From NCBI GenBank assembly GCA_964523725.1, contig CAZGAU010000004.1, positions 1 through 64,000 on the forward strand: DNA of 64,000 nt, in the 5' to 3' direction. This DNA is from JADJNW01 sp964523725 (GTDB taxonomy: Bacteria > Bacteroidota > Bacteroidia > Chitinophagales > Saprospiraceae). The notes below the pieces were generated by a model. That model saw nothing but the letters and a program-made list of their open reading frames with translations, had not been told where the DNA came from and did not search any database. Numbering within the stretch: position 1 is the stretch's first letter; each line of letters opens with the position of its first letter. Made by a program: the position numbers and the translations under genes. Below are positions 27,799-37,300 of the stretch, in pieces.

Positions 27799-28701
27799 AT
27801 GAAACCAACCCTTCTGATCCTGGCAGCCGGCATTGGCAGTCGTTATGGCGGCCTGAAACAAGTAGATTCCATTGGTCCCAACGGCGAAGCCATTATTGAA
27901 TACTCCATTTTTGATGCGATCCGGGCCGGATTCGGGAAAGTCGTTTTCGTGATCCGAAAGTCCATAGAAGCCGATTTCAAAGCCAAATTTGGCGGAAAAT
28001 TCGACGATAAAATCGCGGTGGATTACGTATTCCAGGAAATGGATACGCCAATCGAAGGGGTGAGCGACCTGCCCAAACGCGAGAAGCCCTGGGGAACCGG
28101 GCACGCCGTCCTCGTGGCAGAACATGCTATTCATGAGCCTTTTGCTATTATCAATGCGGATGACTACTACGGCATCACGGCTTTTCCGGCAATGGCTAAA
28201 TTTTTGGAAAATGATTGCACTGCCGATCATTACGCGATGATTGGTTATATTTTGAAAAATACTTTGTCAGATCATGGTTCGGTGTCACGCGGCGTTTGCC
28301 AAATGGACGATCAAAACAGGCTGATTGCGATCAACGAGACGCATAAAATAGAACGTACCGGGGATGACATCACCTATCAGTCCGAAGACGGAACCCGTAA
28401 ATCATTGTCCGACAGTACTTTAGTTTCTATGAATTTCTTTGGTTTCCATCCAAGTGCATTCCCGGCACTACGCGAGCAATTCATTGAATTTGTTAAAGAA
28501 ACCGGCGATAATCCCAGGGCTGAGTTTTATATTCCTTTGTTTGTTACCAATCAAATTCAGGCAGGTAAGCTGAAAATGACTGTGATTCCGAACGGCGAGC
28601 AGTGGTACGGCGTAACTTACAAAGAAGACAAAGAAACCGTGCAGGAGGCTTTCGCCAAGCTGACCGCCGAAGGTAAGTACCCAAAAGGTTTGTGGAAATA
28701 A
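27799..28701 (+). CDS. Sugar-phosphate nucleotidyltransferase-like protein
   Basis: This is a 300-residue nucleotidyltransferase with the N-terminal LILAAGIGSRYGGLKQVDSI motif that binds the NTP. Other matching blocks are KPWGTGHAVLVAEHAI and the metal-binding NADDYYG (canonical GDD or NADDF). These enzymes activate sugar phosphates, for example glucose 1-phosphate with UTP. The substrate here cannot be deduced, because no sugar kinase or synthase is adjacent in this stretch. A GNAT-like frame opens before its stop codon and continues downstream, suggesting coupling. Confidence 0.88.
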   Translation: MKPTLLILAAGIGSRYGGLKQVDSIGPNGEAIIEYSIFDAIRAGFGKVVFVIRKSIEADFKAKFGGKFDDKIAVDYVFQEMDTPIEGVSDLPKREKPWGTGHAVLVAEHAIHEPFAIINADDYYGITAFPAMAKFLENDCTADHYAMIGYILKNTLSDHGSVSRGVCQMDDQNRLIAINETHKIERTGDDITYQSEDGTRKSLSDSTLVSMNFFGFHPSAFPALREQFIEFVKETGDNPRAEFYIPLFVTNQIQAGKLKMTVIPNGEQWYGVTYKEDKETVQEAFAKLTAEGKYPKGLWK

Positions 28702-28759
28702 TTTTGAAATAGCGCTGCGCCCATTTACCAAAGCGGATTACCAAACCCTGATCGATTGG

Positions 28760-29215
28760 GTGGACACGCCCGAGTTGCTATTTCGCTTTTCCGGGCCGGA
28801 TATTGATTTTCCTCTGACTGCCGAAAAGCTGGATCAGCACATCCAAAACCATCCCGACCGGCATTATTATATCGCCGTTGATCCGGAGCTGGGAGATTAC
28901 GCTTTCGGGGAAGTGATTCCTCAGGATAACAATGTACCGCGCCTGGCGCGGTTGCTAGTTGGCAGGCGGGACTTACGCGGCAAGGGTTTGGGCGTTCAGT
29001 TTATCCGATTACTTCTTGACGAGTGTGTCCGGCTTTATGGTACCAATCGGGTTGAATTATATGTCCTTCTGGATAATGATGCCGCCATTCGCTGCTATCA
29101 GAAGGTTGGTTTTCAGTTCATTCCCGGCTCTGAAGTTCCAATGAACTTTGAGGGAAAAATGTATTTGGCCCGAAAAATGTTTATCGATTTAGATCAAAAT
29201 CCTGCCTCTATTTAA
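28760..29215 (+). CDS. GNAT family N-acetyltransferase with unclear start
   Basis: The acetyl-CoA-binding fold is visible: RLLVGRRDLRGKGLGVQFIR (motif A, with RGKGLG) and LYVLLDNDAAIRCYQKVGF (motif B). The first canonical start is GTG 28760, but the frame is open back to 28664, and the residues just before it (FEIALRPFTKADYQTLIDWV) look like the normal first strand and helix of a GNAT. No ATG, GTG or TTG lies in that extension. The true start may be a rare codon such as ATA 28709, reached by translational coupling with the gene upstream, or the start may have been lost. Confidence 0.8.
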   Translation: MDTPELLFRFSGPDIDFPLTAEKLDQHIQNHPDRHYYIAVDPELGDYAFGEVIPQDNNVPRLARLLVGRRDLRGKGLGVQFIRLLLDECVRLYGTNRVELYVLLDNDAAIRCYQKVGFQFIPGSEVPMNFEGKMYLARKMFIDLDQNPASI

Positions 29216-30875
29216 TTTCCAGCACCGAATTATGATGCCCGTTTTCATAAACGGTCTTGGGATTGGTTTCATCCAGAATCCAAATGCCGTCCACCACAAA
29301 CTTATACTCGTAAGTGCCGGGCTCCAGGTCGAGTTGACAAACCCAGGCTCCATCCTGTCTTTGCATAATATGATGCCACTGGCTCCAGTCGTTGAAACTG
29401 CCCGCCAGACTGACAAACTTGGCATTGTCATACCCTCTTAATTCAATTTTCACTTTGCCCGACAATGGCTTGGTCAATTGATCTAGCACGTTTTGCGCAA
29501 GCTTGTTTTCAGGATTTAATTCCAATAATTTTCGGCATGCTTTGATCGCCGCTTTGTGGTCACCCGCATACATGGAAATTTCAGCGTAGCTGTCATACAC
29601 ATTGGAAGAATATGGGAAAGTGCGCATGTTTACCGCCAGTATTTGCTGGGCTTCCCAGGTCCGCTTTTGGCGGGAAAGCCGATAGCCCAGGCTATTGATC
29701 GCGTTTTCGGTGTAAGCCAGGGTATCTTTCAATGTGCCCGCTTCGGTCAGCAAACCTTCGGTCGCCTTTGTAAATCCCTGATTTAGAATAGCTTTGTATA
29801 ATTGTCGAGCCGGCGCATCGTAGGGAACATAATTTAGCCAATTGAAAATGGTGTGCGTATCGCCAAAAACTTTTTGCAAGACTTCGGCGGTGATCGACAA
29901 ACCGTTTGAGCCATTGGTAAAATAAACCAGGCCCTTTCCGGTAGCCTTATTGCCTATGACAAAGGCTTTAAATGTGCCGTTGTCGCCCCATTGCCAGAAA
30001 TATTGTCCGTTAGCATTGTATTCGAGTCCCAAACCCAGGCCCCAGGCGATATCCTTGCGCGTCGGCGATTCCTGTCCCCATTTTTCGGTCACGTACAGGC
30101 GCGGCTGTAGCATTTGATTAAAATTGGATTTTTTTGCGGTTTGCATTTGTAAAACTTCCAGCAGAAACTTGCCGTAATCCTGAGCCGTAGTTAGCAAAGA
30201 GTATGCCGTATTGCCATTTTCATATTTATTGAATTGCCGGGACTTCATGTCTTCATCGTGCGGCAGGGCGTAGTCATTTTCAAAGGATTCCTGCCAAACG
30301 TAGCTGCTTCGGGTCATGCCCAGAGGTTGGAAAACCTGCTTCTGCATCCATTCGTCGAGCGGCTTTGCGGTAATTTTTTCAATCACTTTTTGCAAAAAAA
30401 CAAAACCCTCCCCGGAATAGCTGTAGCGCGCCCCGGGATCGAAGTTCAGTTGCAGCTGACCATCGCGCCAATTGGGTAAACCACTGGTATGGCTCAGGAT
30501 CATGCGGGCGGTGATCTTTTTGTAGCGCTCGTCGTGTTGCAAATCTTCATACGGAAAATATTCGTACAAAGGCTTATCCAGATCAAATTTTCCGGCATCG
30601 GCGAATTTCAGCACCGCATAGGCAAAAACAGGCTTGCTCAAAGAGGCCGCCGAAAAGATCGTGTTTTCGCTGACTGGTAGTTTGGAATCTACACTGCGGA
30701 CGCCCAGAGCGCCGAGGTATTGAATCTTACCCTGATCGAGCACGGCAACGGAAATGCCCGGTATATCTGCTTTTTGGAGCAGGTTTTTGAAATAAATATC
30801 CAGATTGGAAGTTTGCGAAAAAACAATATTTACCACACATATGAGTAGCAATAGGGTCAGAATAGCGTGTCGCAT
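29208..30875 (-). CDS. Exported beta-lactamase-family serine hydrolase with C-terminal glycogen-binding-type domain
   Basis: ATG 30875 gives a clean signal peptide (MRHAILTLLLLICVVNIVFS); the longer frame from 30977 does not. Residues 25 to about 340 are a class C beta-lactamase/DD-peptidase fold with nucleophile motif SLSK (S78, K81) and a YSG motif in YSYSGEGF. A short TPR-like segment follows (about 390-465). The last 80 residues (VSLAGSFNDWSQW to NSVLEI) form an AMPK-beta/CBM48-like domain, with PGTYEYKFVVDGIW as the clearest block. Such hydrolases act on esters or D-amino peptides; a carbohydrate-binding tail is unusual. Its 3' end overlaps the convergent GNAT gene by 8 bp. Confidence 0.85.
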   Translation of the reverse strand: MRHAILTLLLLICVVNIVFSQTSNLDIYFKNLLQKADIPGISVAVLDQGKIQYLGALGVRSVDSKLPVSENTIFSAASLSKPVFAYAVLKFADAGKFDLDKPLYEYFPYEDLQHDERYKKITARMILSHTSGLPNWRDGQLQLNFDPGARYSYSGEGFVFLQKVIEKITAKPLDEWMQKQVFQPLGMTRSSYVWQESFENDYALPHDEDMKSRQFNKYENGNTAYSLLTTAQDYGKFLLEVLQMQTAKKSNFNQMLQPRLYVTEKWGQESPTRKDIAWGLGLGLEYNANGQYFWQWGDNGTFKAFVIGNKATGKGLVYFTNGSNGLSITAEVLQKVFGDTHTIFNWLNYVPYDAPARQLYKAILNQGFTKATEGLLTEAGTLKDTLAYTENAINSLGYRLSRQKRTWEAQQILAVNMRTFPYSSNVYDSYAEISMYAGDHKAAIKACRKLLELNPENKLAQNVLDQLTKPLSGKVKIELRGYDNAKFVSLAGSFNDWSQWHHIMQRQDGAWVCQLDLEPGTYEYKFVVDGIWILDETNPKTVYENGHHNSVLEIK

Positions 30876-30991
30876 TTTTTCTTTTTTCTTTGAAAAGACA
30901 TGGATTTTACGGCAGGGTTGCCCCAAAACAAAAAGCGCTCTGCCTTTCGACAGAACGCCCTGTAAATAAGTCTTCAAGCGTATATTTTACT

Positions 30992-31062
30992 GGAGTATTG
31001 GAGGAATGGAATGATGGGATAAATTGCAAAACTCCAATTTCCAATACTCCATCATTCTATTC
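30992..31062. repeat. Interlocking inverted repeats (GGAGTATTGGA and GAATGGAATGATGG)
   Basis: GGAGTATTGGA (30992-31002) is perfectly complementary to TCCAATACTCC (31040-31050). GAATGGAATGATGG (31004-31017) pairs with CCATCATTCTATTC (31049-31062) with one mismatch. The two hairpins are interlocked, so they would be alternatives or a pseudoknot. The block sits just after the acyl-CoA dehydrogenase stop codon and before the serine hydrolase gene. Confidence 0.6.
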
Positions 31063-32864
31063 TAAAAACAGTATTCATTTGCTTCTATCAGCGCATCCGC
31101 AATCTTGCGGCGATTCTCCTTCACATTCTGCGCCGGATATTTGGTAAAACGTTTCACCCCCATCAGGAAGGTACGCAACAAATCACCTTCTGCAAAGGAA
31201 GCCAGCGCATCAGTTGCATTTTTCGTAATACGGGCGGTTGCATCGTGCAGGAAAGTGCGCAAAATAGCATCGTATAATTCCTGGTCTGCTGGTTTGTTGT
31301 CCATCTCGGCAAGTTTTTCCACTCGCAGCAGCAGCGATTCCGACAGATACATATCAATGATCATATCCGCCACGTTCATCACGATTTCCTGCTCTTCCTT
31401 TAGGTTTAGTTTACCATCCATTTGCATTTTGGCAGCGCCACCGGCAGTCATCAGTACCAATTTTTTGAATTCTTTCACGGCTTTTCGCTCTTCACCGTAA
31501 GCGCCTTCTGCCTGCTCCATTGATGGCATCGAAGCCAGTTCTTTCTGTACTTCCCAGGCTGGGCCAACGATATCCAGCTTGCCTTTCAAGGCGCGACGGA
31601 AAATCTGATCCACCAGCAAGAGGCGGTTGATCTCATTGGTACCTTCGTAAATCCGGTTGATACGCGAATCGCGGTAAGCGCGCGACGCGGTGCCTTCCTC
31701 GCTGTAGCCCATACCGCCATGCACTTGCACAGTTTCATCCACTACGTAATCGAGTACTTCCGAGCCAACCACCTTGATAATGGCGCATTCTATGGCGTAT
31801 TCTTCTGCTGCTTTTAATTTTGCATCTCCAAAGGACGAACCTTCTGCTTCATATACTTTTTTCTGGTCTTCCAGCAAATCGGATACCCGATATACCATAC
31901 TTTCAGCAGCGAAAGTGCGGATCGCCTGCTCTGCCAGTTTGTATTTGATCGCACCAAAATTGGCGATGGGTTGTTTGAACTGGATGCGCTCGTTAGCGTA
32001 CTTAATTGCGGTGGTATTACTCATCTTGCAACCACCAATACAAATGGCGCCCAGCTTGAAACGCCCGATATTCAAAGCATTAAAGGCAATCAGGTGCCCC
32101 TTTCCGATTTCTCCCAGCACGTTCTCAGCCGGGACTTTCATGTTTTCAAAAAACACTTGACGGGTGGAGGAACCTTTGATACCCATTTTTTCTTCTTCTG
32201 CGCCCAGGGTCAAGCCTTCCGAATCGCGTTCCACAATGAAGCCCGTGAATTTGTCACCGTCCACTTGCGCAAATACAATAAAAATATCAGCAAAGCCGGC
32301 ATTGGAAATCCACATTTTCTGACCGTTCATGACGTAATACTTGCCATCTTCCGAAAGGTCAGCGCGGGTTTTGGCAGCCAGCGCATCTGAGCCGGAAGCC
32401 GGTTCGGTCAAGCAGTAAGCTGCTTTCAATTCGCCCGAAATGAGGCGGGGTAAATATTTCTTTTTTTGTTCTTCATTACCAAAATAAAGAATTGGGAGCA
32501 TCCCGATACCCGTATGCGCCGCATAGGAAACTGTGAATCCACCCGAGGGACCTAGGGTTTCGCTGATCAGGGTGTTGGTATTGGTATCCAATGCCATTCC
32601 ACCGTATTCTTCAGGCATGTGCGAGCCAAGCAAGCCAAGTTCAGCCATTTTGCCTAAAAGCTCGACGGTCAGTCCATGTTCCTGTTTTTCAATTTTTTTG
32701 GCAACCGGCAGAATCTCATTGTGCACAAAATCACGCACCGTTTCACGAATCATCAGTTGCTCTTCGTTGAATTCTTCAGGAATAAAAATATCTTCCGTAA
32801 GGGCATCTTTTACAATAAATTCGCCGCCTTTGAGTACCGATTTTTTTTCTAATGTATCTTGCAT
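31062..32864 (-). CDS. Acyl-CoA dehydrogenase family protein
   Basis: This FAD flavoprotein catalyses alpha,beta-dehydrogenation of acyl-CoA in fatty-acid oxidation. At 600 residues it has the usual ACAD core plus a C-terminal extension of about 170 residues, as in the long-chain/VLCAD-like bacterial group. Visible motifs are YCLTEPASGSDA, KMWISNAGFADIF, VHGGMGYSEEGTASRAYRDS and IYEGTNEINRLL, the last carrying the likely catalytic Glu. No beta-oxidation partner genes are adjacent. The upstream gap carries two copies of a palindrome that may regulate it. Confidence 0.95.
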   Translation of the reverse strand: MQDTLEKKSVLKGGEFIVKDALTEDIFIPEEFNEEQLMIRETVRDFVHNEILPVAKKIEKQEHGLTVELLGKMAELGLLGSHMPEEYGGMALDTNTNTLISETLGPSGGFTVSYAAHTGIGMLPILYFGNEEQKKKYLPRLISGELKAAYCLTEPASGSDALAAKTRADLSEDGKYYVMNGQKMWISNAGFADIFIVFAQVDGDKFTGFIVERDSEGLTLGAEEEKMGIKGSSTRQVFFENMKVPAENVLGEIGKGHLIAFNALNIGRFKLGAICIGGCKMSNTTAIKYANERIQFKQPIANFGAIKYKLAEQAIRTFAAESMVYRVSDLLEDQKKVYEAEGSSFGDAKLKAAEEYAIECAIIKVVGSEVLDYVVDETVQVHGGMGYSEEGTASRAYRDSRINRIYEGTNEINRLLLVDQIFRRALKGKLDIVGPAWEVQKELASMPSMEQAEGAYGEERKAVKEFKKLVLMTAGGAAKMQMDGKLNLKEEQEIVMNVADMIIDMYLSESLLLRVEKLAEMDNKPADQELYDAILRTFLHDATARITKNATDALASFAEGDLLRTFLMGVKRFTKYPAQNVKENRRKIADALIEANEYCF

Positions 32865-32897
32865 AATCGAGGATTTATTAAATGTAAAAAGAGAGTT

Positions 32898-32976
32898 AGC
32901 GAAAATTCGCTACGAAGTTATACCATTTTAACGATTTTGTAAAGGCTTTAGTTTGGAAATTTTGCGAAAATTCGCT
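32898..32976. promoter_or_regulatory. Paired GCGAAAATTCGC palindromes between the acyl-CoA dehydrogenase and P450 genes
   Basis: GCGAAAATTCGCT occurs at 32899-32911 and again at 32964-32976. Each is a palindrome with arms GCGAA/TTCGC; the first extends to AGCGAA/TTCGCT. The first copy abuts a near-consensus -7 box for the dehydrogenase (TAACTTCG, 32913-32920 on minus). The two identical sites 65 bp apart in a divergent gap look like a repressor operator. No cognate regulator is seen nearby. Confidence 0.55.
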
Positions 32977-33098
32977 GGAAAAGTATTTTTGAGCATTAAA
33001 CCCGTTTTGAAGTAGGCATTTTTAAGTCGATTATTCGAATTTGAGTGTTTATATTTTTAAAGCACAAGTAATTATCCCCATTTTTAAAAACAAGAACC

Positions 33099-34454
33099 AT
33101 GACCAAAAGCCATATCCACGCCATTCCTCGCTACCAGGCGTTGCTCAATACTTTTCGTTTTGTGCGTGATCCCTTTGGTTTGATCGATGATAATATTGCC
33201 AAGCATGGCCCAAGTTTTTATACCTATGTCGGCGGAATCTACCATGGCGTGGTCACGATTGATCCGGAATTCATCCAATACGTCTTGCAGAAAAATCACC
33301 GAAACTACCGTAAATCCCCCATGCACTTCGACAAAGTTTCACACTTTCTGGGCAACGGCTTGCTCACCAGCGAAGGCGATTACTGGCTCCGGCAGCGGCG
33401 CCTCATCCAACCCGGCTTCCACCGCGCTCGACTGGCGGCTCTGACCGAACTGATGCAAAATATTATTGACGAGTTTCTGGAAAACTTTGATGATGAAATT
33501 GCTAAAAATCAATCCATTGATATTGCTTCGCACATGATGCAACTGGCTTTTGATATCGTGGCGCGTTCATTGTTCAGTGCCAACCTGGAAGGCGCAGAGC
33601 TCCGGCGGTTGGGAAAGACGGTCACCCAATTACAGGCATTTGTCATCCGCCAGATACGGCAACCTTTTCTGGAACCCTGGTTCAAAATTTCGGGGCAACT
33701 ACGCCAACATGAAATGCTGGCAGCAGCATTCAAAGCCAAGATCCTGGAATTGATTCATCAGCGGCGCACCTCGGGTGAGCAGCGCGACGACCTGCTGCAA
33801 ATGCTCCTCGACGCCCGCTACGAAGACACTGGTGAAGGTATGACCGATCAGCAATTGTTTGAGGAAAGCGCCATTATGTTTGTTGCCGGCCACGAAACTT
33901 CCGCTAATGCGCTGGCCTGGACCTGGTATCTGCTCGCGCAGCACCCGGAAGTGGTGGACAAAGCCAGGAAAGAACTGGATGCTATACTTGGCGACCGGAA
34001 GCCGGGGTTTGAAGACCTTCCAAAACTAGAATATCTCACCCAAATCATCGAAGAAGCCATGCGGCTGTACCCGCCGGCCTGGATCACCGATCGCATTGCT
34101 GTAGAGGAAGACGAATTTAAGGGCATAAAAATTCCCAAAGGAGCCGTGGTGGTTACCTACTTTTATGGCGCGCATCGTTCGCCGGATCTTTGGGAAAAAC
34201 CAGCGGTTTTTAATCCCAACCGTTTCAGCAAGGAAAATAAAAAACAGCACCAGCCTTTTGCTTATGCGCCCTTTGGGGGTGGGCCGCGCCTGTGCATCGG
34301 CAATAATTTTGCTATTATGGAAATGCAGCTAGTACTAGCAGCGATGCTACGTCGTTATAATTTTGAAAACACGCCAGGTCATGAAGTGAAACCGCAGCCG
34401 CTGATTACGCTGCGCCCGGCAAATGGTATTCAGATGAACTGGCAATTAGTGTAA
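33099..34454 (+). CDS. Cytochrome P450
   Basis: This is a soluble bacterial P450 of 451 residues. The I-helix oxygen-activation motif is AGHETS (263-268), ExxR is E319-A-M-R322, and the heme loop FGGGPRLCIG carries the thiolate ligand Cys399. The features resemble the CYP102/CYP4-like fatty-acid hydroxylase branch, but the substrate is an inference. No ferredoxin or reductase gene is adjacent. It is divergent from the acyl-CoA dehydrogenase across a 234-bp gap with paired palindromes, so a shared lipid-related control is possible. Confidence 0.95.
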   Translation: MTKSHIHAIPRYQALLNTFRFVRDPFGLIDDNIAKHGPSFYTYVGGIYHGVVTIDPEFIQYVLQKNHRNYRKSPMHFDKVSHFLGNGLLTSEGDYWLRQRRLIQPGFHRARLAALTELMQNIIDEFLENFDDEIAKNQSIDIASHMMQLAFDIVARSLFSANLEGAELRRLGKTVTQLQAFVIRQIRQPFLEPWFKISGQLRQHEMLAAAFKAKILELIHQRRTSGEQRDDLLQMLLDARYEDTGEGMTDQQLFEESAIMFVAGHETSANALAWTWYLLAQHPEVVDKARKELDAILGDRKPGFEDLPKLEYLTQIIEEAMRLYPPAWITDRIAVEEDEFKGIKIPKGAVVVTYFYGAHRSPDLWEKPAVFNPNRFSKENKKQHQPFAYAPFGGGPRLCIGNNFAIMEMQLVLAAMLRRYNFENTPGHEVKPQPLITLRPANGIQMNWQLV

Positions 34455-34533
34455 TTTTTTATCATTATCCGCCCCGGTTATTTATTTTATCTTGTTTTAG
34501 AAATTTTCCTTGTTATTTTGACCTGATTTAGGT

Positions 34534-34541
34534 TAGTTTTG
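34534..34541 (+). promoter_or_regulatory. Candidate -7 box TAGTTTTG
   Basis: TAGTTTTG fits TAnnTTTG; CTTG at 34509-34512 lies 21 bp upstream as a possible -33 element. It is 118 bp before the sigma54-activator start codon. Confidence 0.4.
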
Positions 34542-34658
34542 CTTAAATCGAAGAAAGTAATACCCTCAAAGCGTTTCTGCTTTGAATTTTATTGTTTAAT
34601 AGTATCAAAGACGCCCCGATAGAAATGTAAATATTTACACACTTTTAAAACAGCCCAA

Positions 34659-37184
34659 ATGACAATGGCGTCTAACCCGGTAAGCTCTGACTTACTGCGC
34701 ATCTACATGGATGCAATGGAAATGATACAACAAGGGGTGATATGGCTCAACCAAGATGGACATATTTTGGGGGTCAATAGTCATTTTGCCCGTGAATCGG
34801 GCTATTCCAGGTTCGCATTCAATTCCAAGACTATCTTTCAGGTCAGTCCTAATACGAGTTTTATTAGCTGGCGAAACTTCTGGCGGGATCTGCTCGAAAA
34901 AGAGCAGCTAACCATTGAAACAGAGCATATTACAGCCGATGGAGCCATCTACCCGGTACGCATGCGCGGTGTATTGATAGATACGGGTGAAACACCTATT
35001 TGTTGCTGCATGATTGAAAATCTATTAACCGCTCATCCTTTCAAAGATTTACTGGAACTTACCGCTCAGGTCACCAAAGTAGGAAGCTGGCAATGGAATT
35101 TGATTCAGCAAGATCTTCTCTTTACCGATGAAATTTATGATTTACTCTGCCTGCCCCAAAAATTTGCCACAGACATTCCCAATCTAAAAAAATGGCTTGA
35201 GCAAAGACTAAATGCTCAGGAATTCGCCAATTTAACGTCAAAAGTTAAACAAAGCCTGAAAGCGGGCGAGCGGTTTGAAACAGAAATTTCAGTAAAATTA
35301 CCTGACAGTGAGCAACACCGGCAACTACGCATTATCGGTATTCCGGTATTTGTGGAAGGACGGACGGTCAAATTATATGGAACCCTTCAGGATATTTCAA
35401 ATATCACAACCCGAACCGATGAGCTGTACCTGACCCAATATTGCCTCAACAATGCCCGCGAAATCATCTATTGGCTAACGCCGGAGGGGTCTTTCCGGTA
35501 TGTGAATGACGTCATGGCGCTCACGCTAGGCTATACCAGGGAGGAATTGCTCCGAATGAAATTGATGGACGTTCGATCGAATTGCAGTGAAATACACTGG
35601 CAGTATGGCTGGGAACAGGTGAGAAAAGATCGAACCTTGGAAATGGAGTTGGATTTTATATGCCGAGACGGTAAAATACTTCCTATCCACGTGATAGCCA
35701 ATCATATGCAGTATCGGGGCGAAGAACTGCTTTGCGTTTTTGGCAGAGATTTGAGCAAAACCAAGCAGCGAGACGAGCTGATCAAACTTACCTACCATTC
35801 GCTCAATCAATCAGATGACATGATCTACTGGCTTCGGCTTGACGGTTCTTTCATCTATTTCAATAATACCCTTTGCGAAAAAACCGGCTATCATGCCGAA
35901 GAAATCAATCAAATGAAAATGCAACATTTTTTCCCGGAATATTCGGAGGAGGATTTTCAGCATGGATGGGAACGGCTGCGCAAGGGTCAGATTTTAAATA
36001 ACGATAAATTGGTCATCACAGGCAAAAACGGCAAAAAAATCCCGGTTGAATCTTACGTTACGTTAGTGGCTTATAATGGAGAGCAATGCTGCTGCGGCAT
36101 CCTGCGGGATATCAGCGAACGCAAGCAAAAAGAGCAGGAGCTTCAGGATGCTTTTGAGCAAATAAAATTGCTAAAAGATCAGTTGGAAGCCGACAATAAA
36201 ATCCTGAAGGAAGAAATTGAGTTGGAGTATAGTTTTAACAACATTATCAGCAAAAGCTCTGGCTACAAAAAAGTGCTCCGCCAGGTAGAGCAGGTAGCCG
36301 AGACGGCTGCCACTGTGCTGATCCTGGGTGAAACCGGTACCGGAAAGGAATTGCTGGCCCGCGCTGTGCATCAGTTGAGCAATCGTGCCAACCGGCCAAT
36401 GGTAAAAATCAATTGCGGCGCCCTGCCCGAAAGCCTGGTCGAAAGTGAGCTCTTTGGCCATGAAAAAGGCGCCTTCACCGGAGCTTACAAGCGTAAAAAA
36501 GGGCGTTTTGAGATGGCCCAACATGGAACTATTTTCCTGGATGAAATTGCTGAATTGCCGCTGAACCTACAAGCCAAGCTGCTGCGCGTGCTACAGGAAG
36601 GTGAATTTGAGCGGATCGGCAGCACAGAAACCATCAAAGTGGACGTCCGGGTGATCACCGCCACCAACCGCGACCTCGAGCGACTGGTAAAAGAAAAGAA
36701 GTTTCGCGAAGACTTATTTTACCGGCTCAATGTGTTCCCGATTTATAATATCCCGTTGCGGGAACGCCCCGAAGATATTCCTTTGCTCGTCAGGCATTTT
36801 GTGGAAAAATTTGGCAAAAAAATGGGCAAGCAAATCAACGAAATACCACAAAGCGTACTTGAAAAACTTCAAAATTATCCTTTCCCGGGCAACGTTCGGG
36901 AGTTGGAAAACCTGATCGAGAGGGCAGTTATTCTATCTAAAGGACGAACCCTGAACCCTGATACAGCTTCTCTGAATTTCTCTGTTTCCGAAATAATCAA
37001 TGGTTCTTTCAAAAGCCTGGAAGAAATTCAGCGCGACCACATCCTGGAAGCGCTCCACTGCACGAAAGGCAGAATTTCCGGCGAAAATGGGGCTGCCAGT
37101 TTATTAAAGATGCACACCAAAACATTGGTTTCAAGAATGAAAAAATTAGGTATCGAACGCAAAGATTATCTACAGATCGAATGA
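34659..37184 (+). CDS. PAS-domain sigma54-dependent transcriptional activator
   Basis: The 841-residue protein carries about four PAS sensor domains (roughly 15-130, 135-250, 265-375 and 385-500), a short coiled coil (about 500-530), an AAA+ sigma54-interaction domain and a C-terminal Fis-type helix-turn-helix. The AAA+ part has Walker A GETGTGKE (about residue 555), the sigma54-contacting GAFTGA (about 603) and Walker B FLDEIAEL (about 625), all intact. It therefore should open sigma54 promoters in response to a signal sensed by PAS domains. It has no receiver or kinase domain. The target genes are unknown; the thioredoxin-like gene directly downstream is one candidate. Confidence 0.93.
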   Translation: MTMASNPVSSDLLRIYMDAMEMIQQGVIWLNQDGHILGVNSHFARESGYSRFAFNSKTIFQVSPNTSFISWRNFWRDLLEKEQLTIETEHITADGAIYPVRMRGVLIDTGETPICCCMIENLLTAHPFKDLLELTAQVTKVGSWQWNLIQQDLLFTDEIYDLLCLPQKFATDIPNLKKWLEQRLNAQEFANLTSKVKQSLKAGERFETEISVKLPDSEQHRQLRIIGIPVFVEGRTVKLYGTLQDISNITTRTDELYLTQYCLNNAREIIYWLTPEGSFRYVNDVMALTLGYTREELLRMKLMDVRSNCSEIHWQYGWEQVRKDRTLEMELDFICRDGKILPIHVIANHMQYRGEELLCVFGRDLSKTKQRDELIKLTYHSLNQSDDMIYWLRLDGSFIYFNNTLCEKTGYHAEEINQMKMQHFFPEYSEEDFQHGWERLRKGQILNNDKLVITGKNGKKIPVESYVTLVAYNGEQCCCGILRDISERKQKEQELQDAFEQIKLLKDQLEADNKILKEEIELEYSFNNIISKSSGYKKVLRQVEQVAETAATVLILGETGTGKELLARAVHQLSNRANRPMVKINCGALPESLVESELFGHEKGAFTGAYKRKKGRFEMAQHGTIFLDEIAELPLNLQAKLLRVLQEGEFERIGSTETIKVDVRVITATNRDLERLVKEKKFREDLFYRLNVFPIYNIPLRERPEDIPLLVRHFVEKFGKKMGKQINEIPQSVLEKLQNYPFPGNVRELENLIERAVILSKGRTLNPDTASLNFSVSEIINGSFKSLEEIQRDHILEALHCTKGRISGENGAASLLKMHTKTLVSRMKKLGIERKDYLQIE

Positions 37185-37300
37185 ACCGCCTTTCGTCTTT
37201 CCCGTTCTAGGTAGGAAAAAATTGAATCGCTCCGACAGGCTTCAATCAATCAATGATTGATTGTATTTAGCGTAAAAAAACGGTTCGATTATCCTATTTT

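Noticed and set aside
28681..28703. Slippery CCCAAAA site suggesting frameshift fusion of nucleotidyltransferase and GNAT
   Set aside because: A -1 shift there leads into a third frame that soon stops at 28710; the GNAT frame is the other one.
33099..34454. Biosynthetic gene cluster around the P450
   Set aside because: No synthetase, tailoring enzyme or redox partner is adjacent; neighbours are a dehydrogenase and a regulator.
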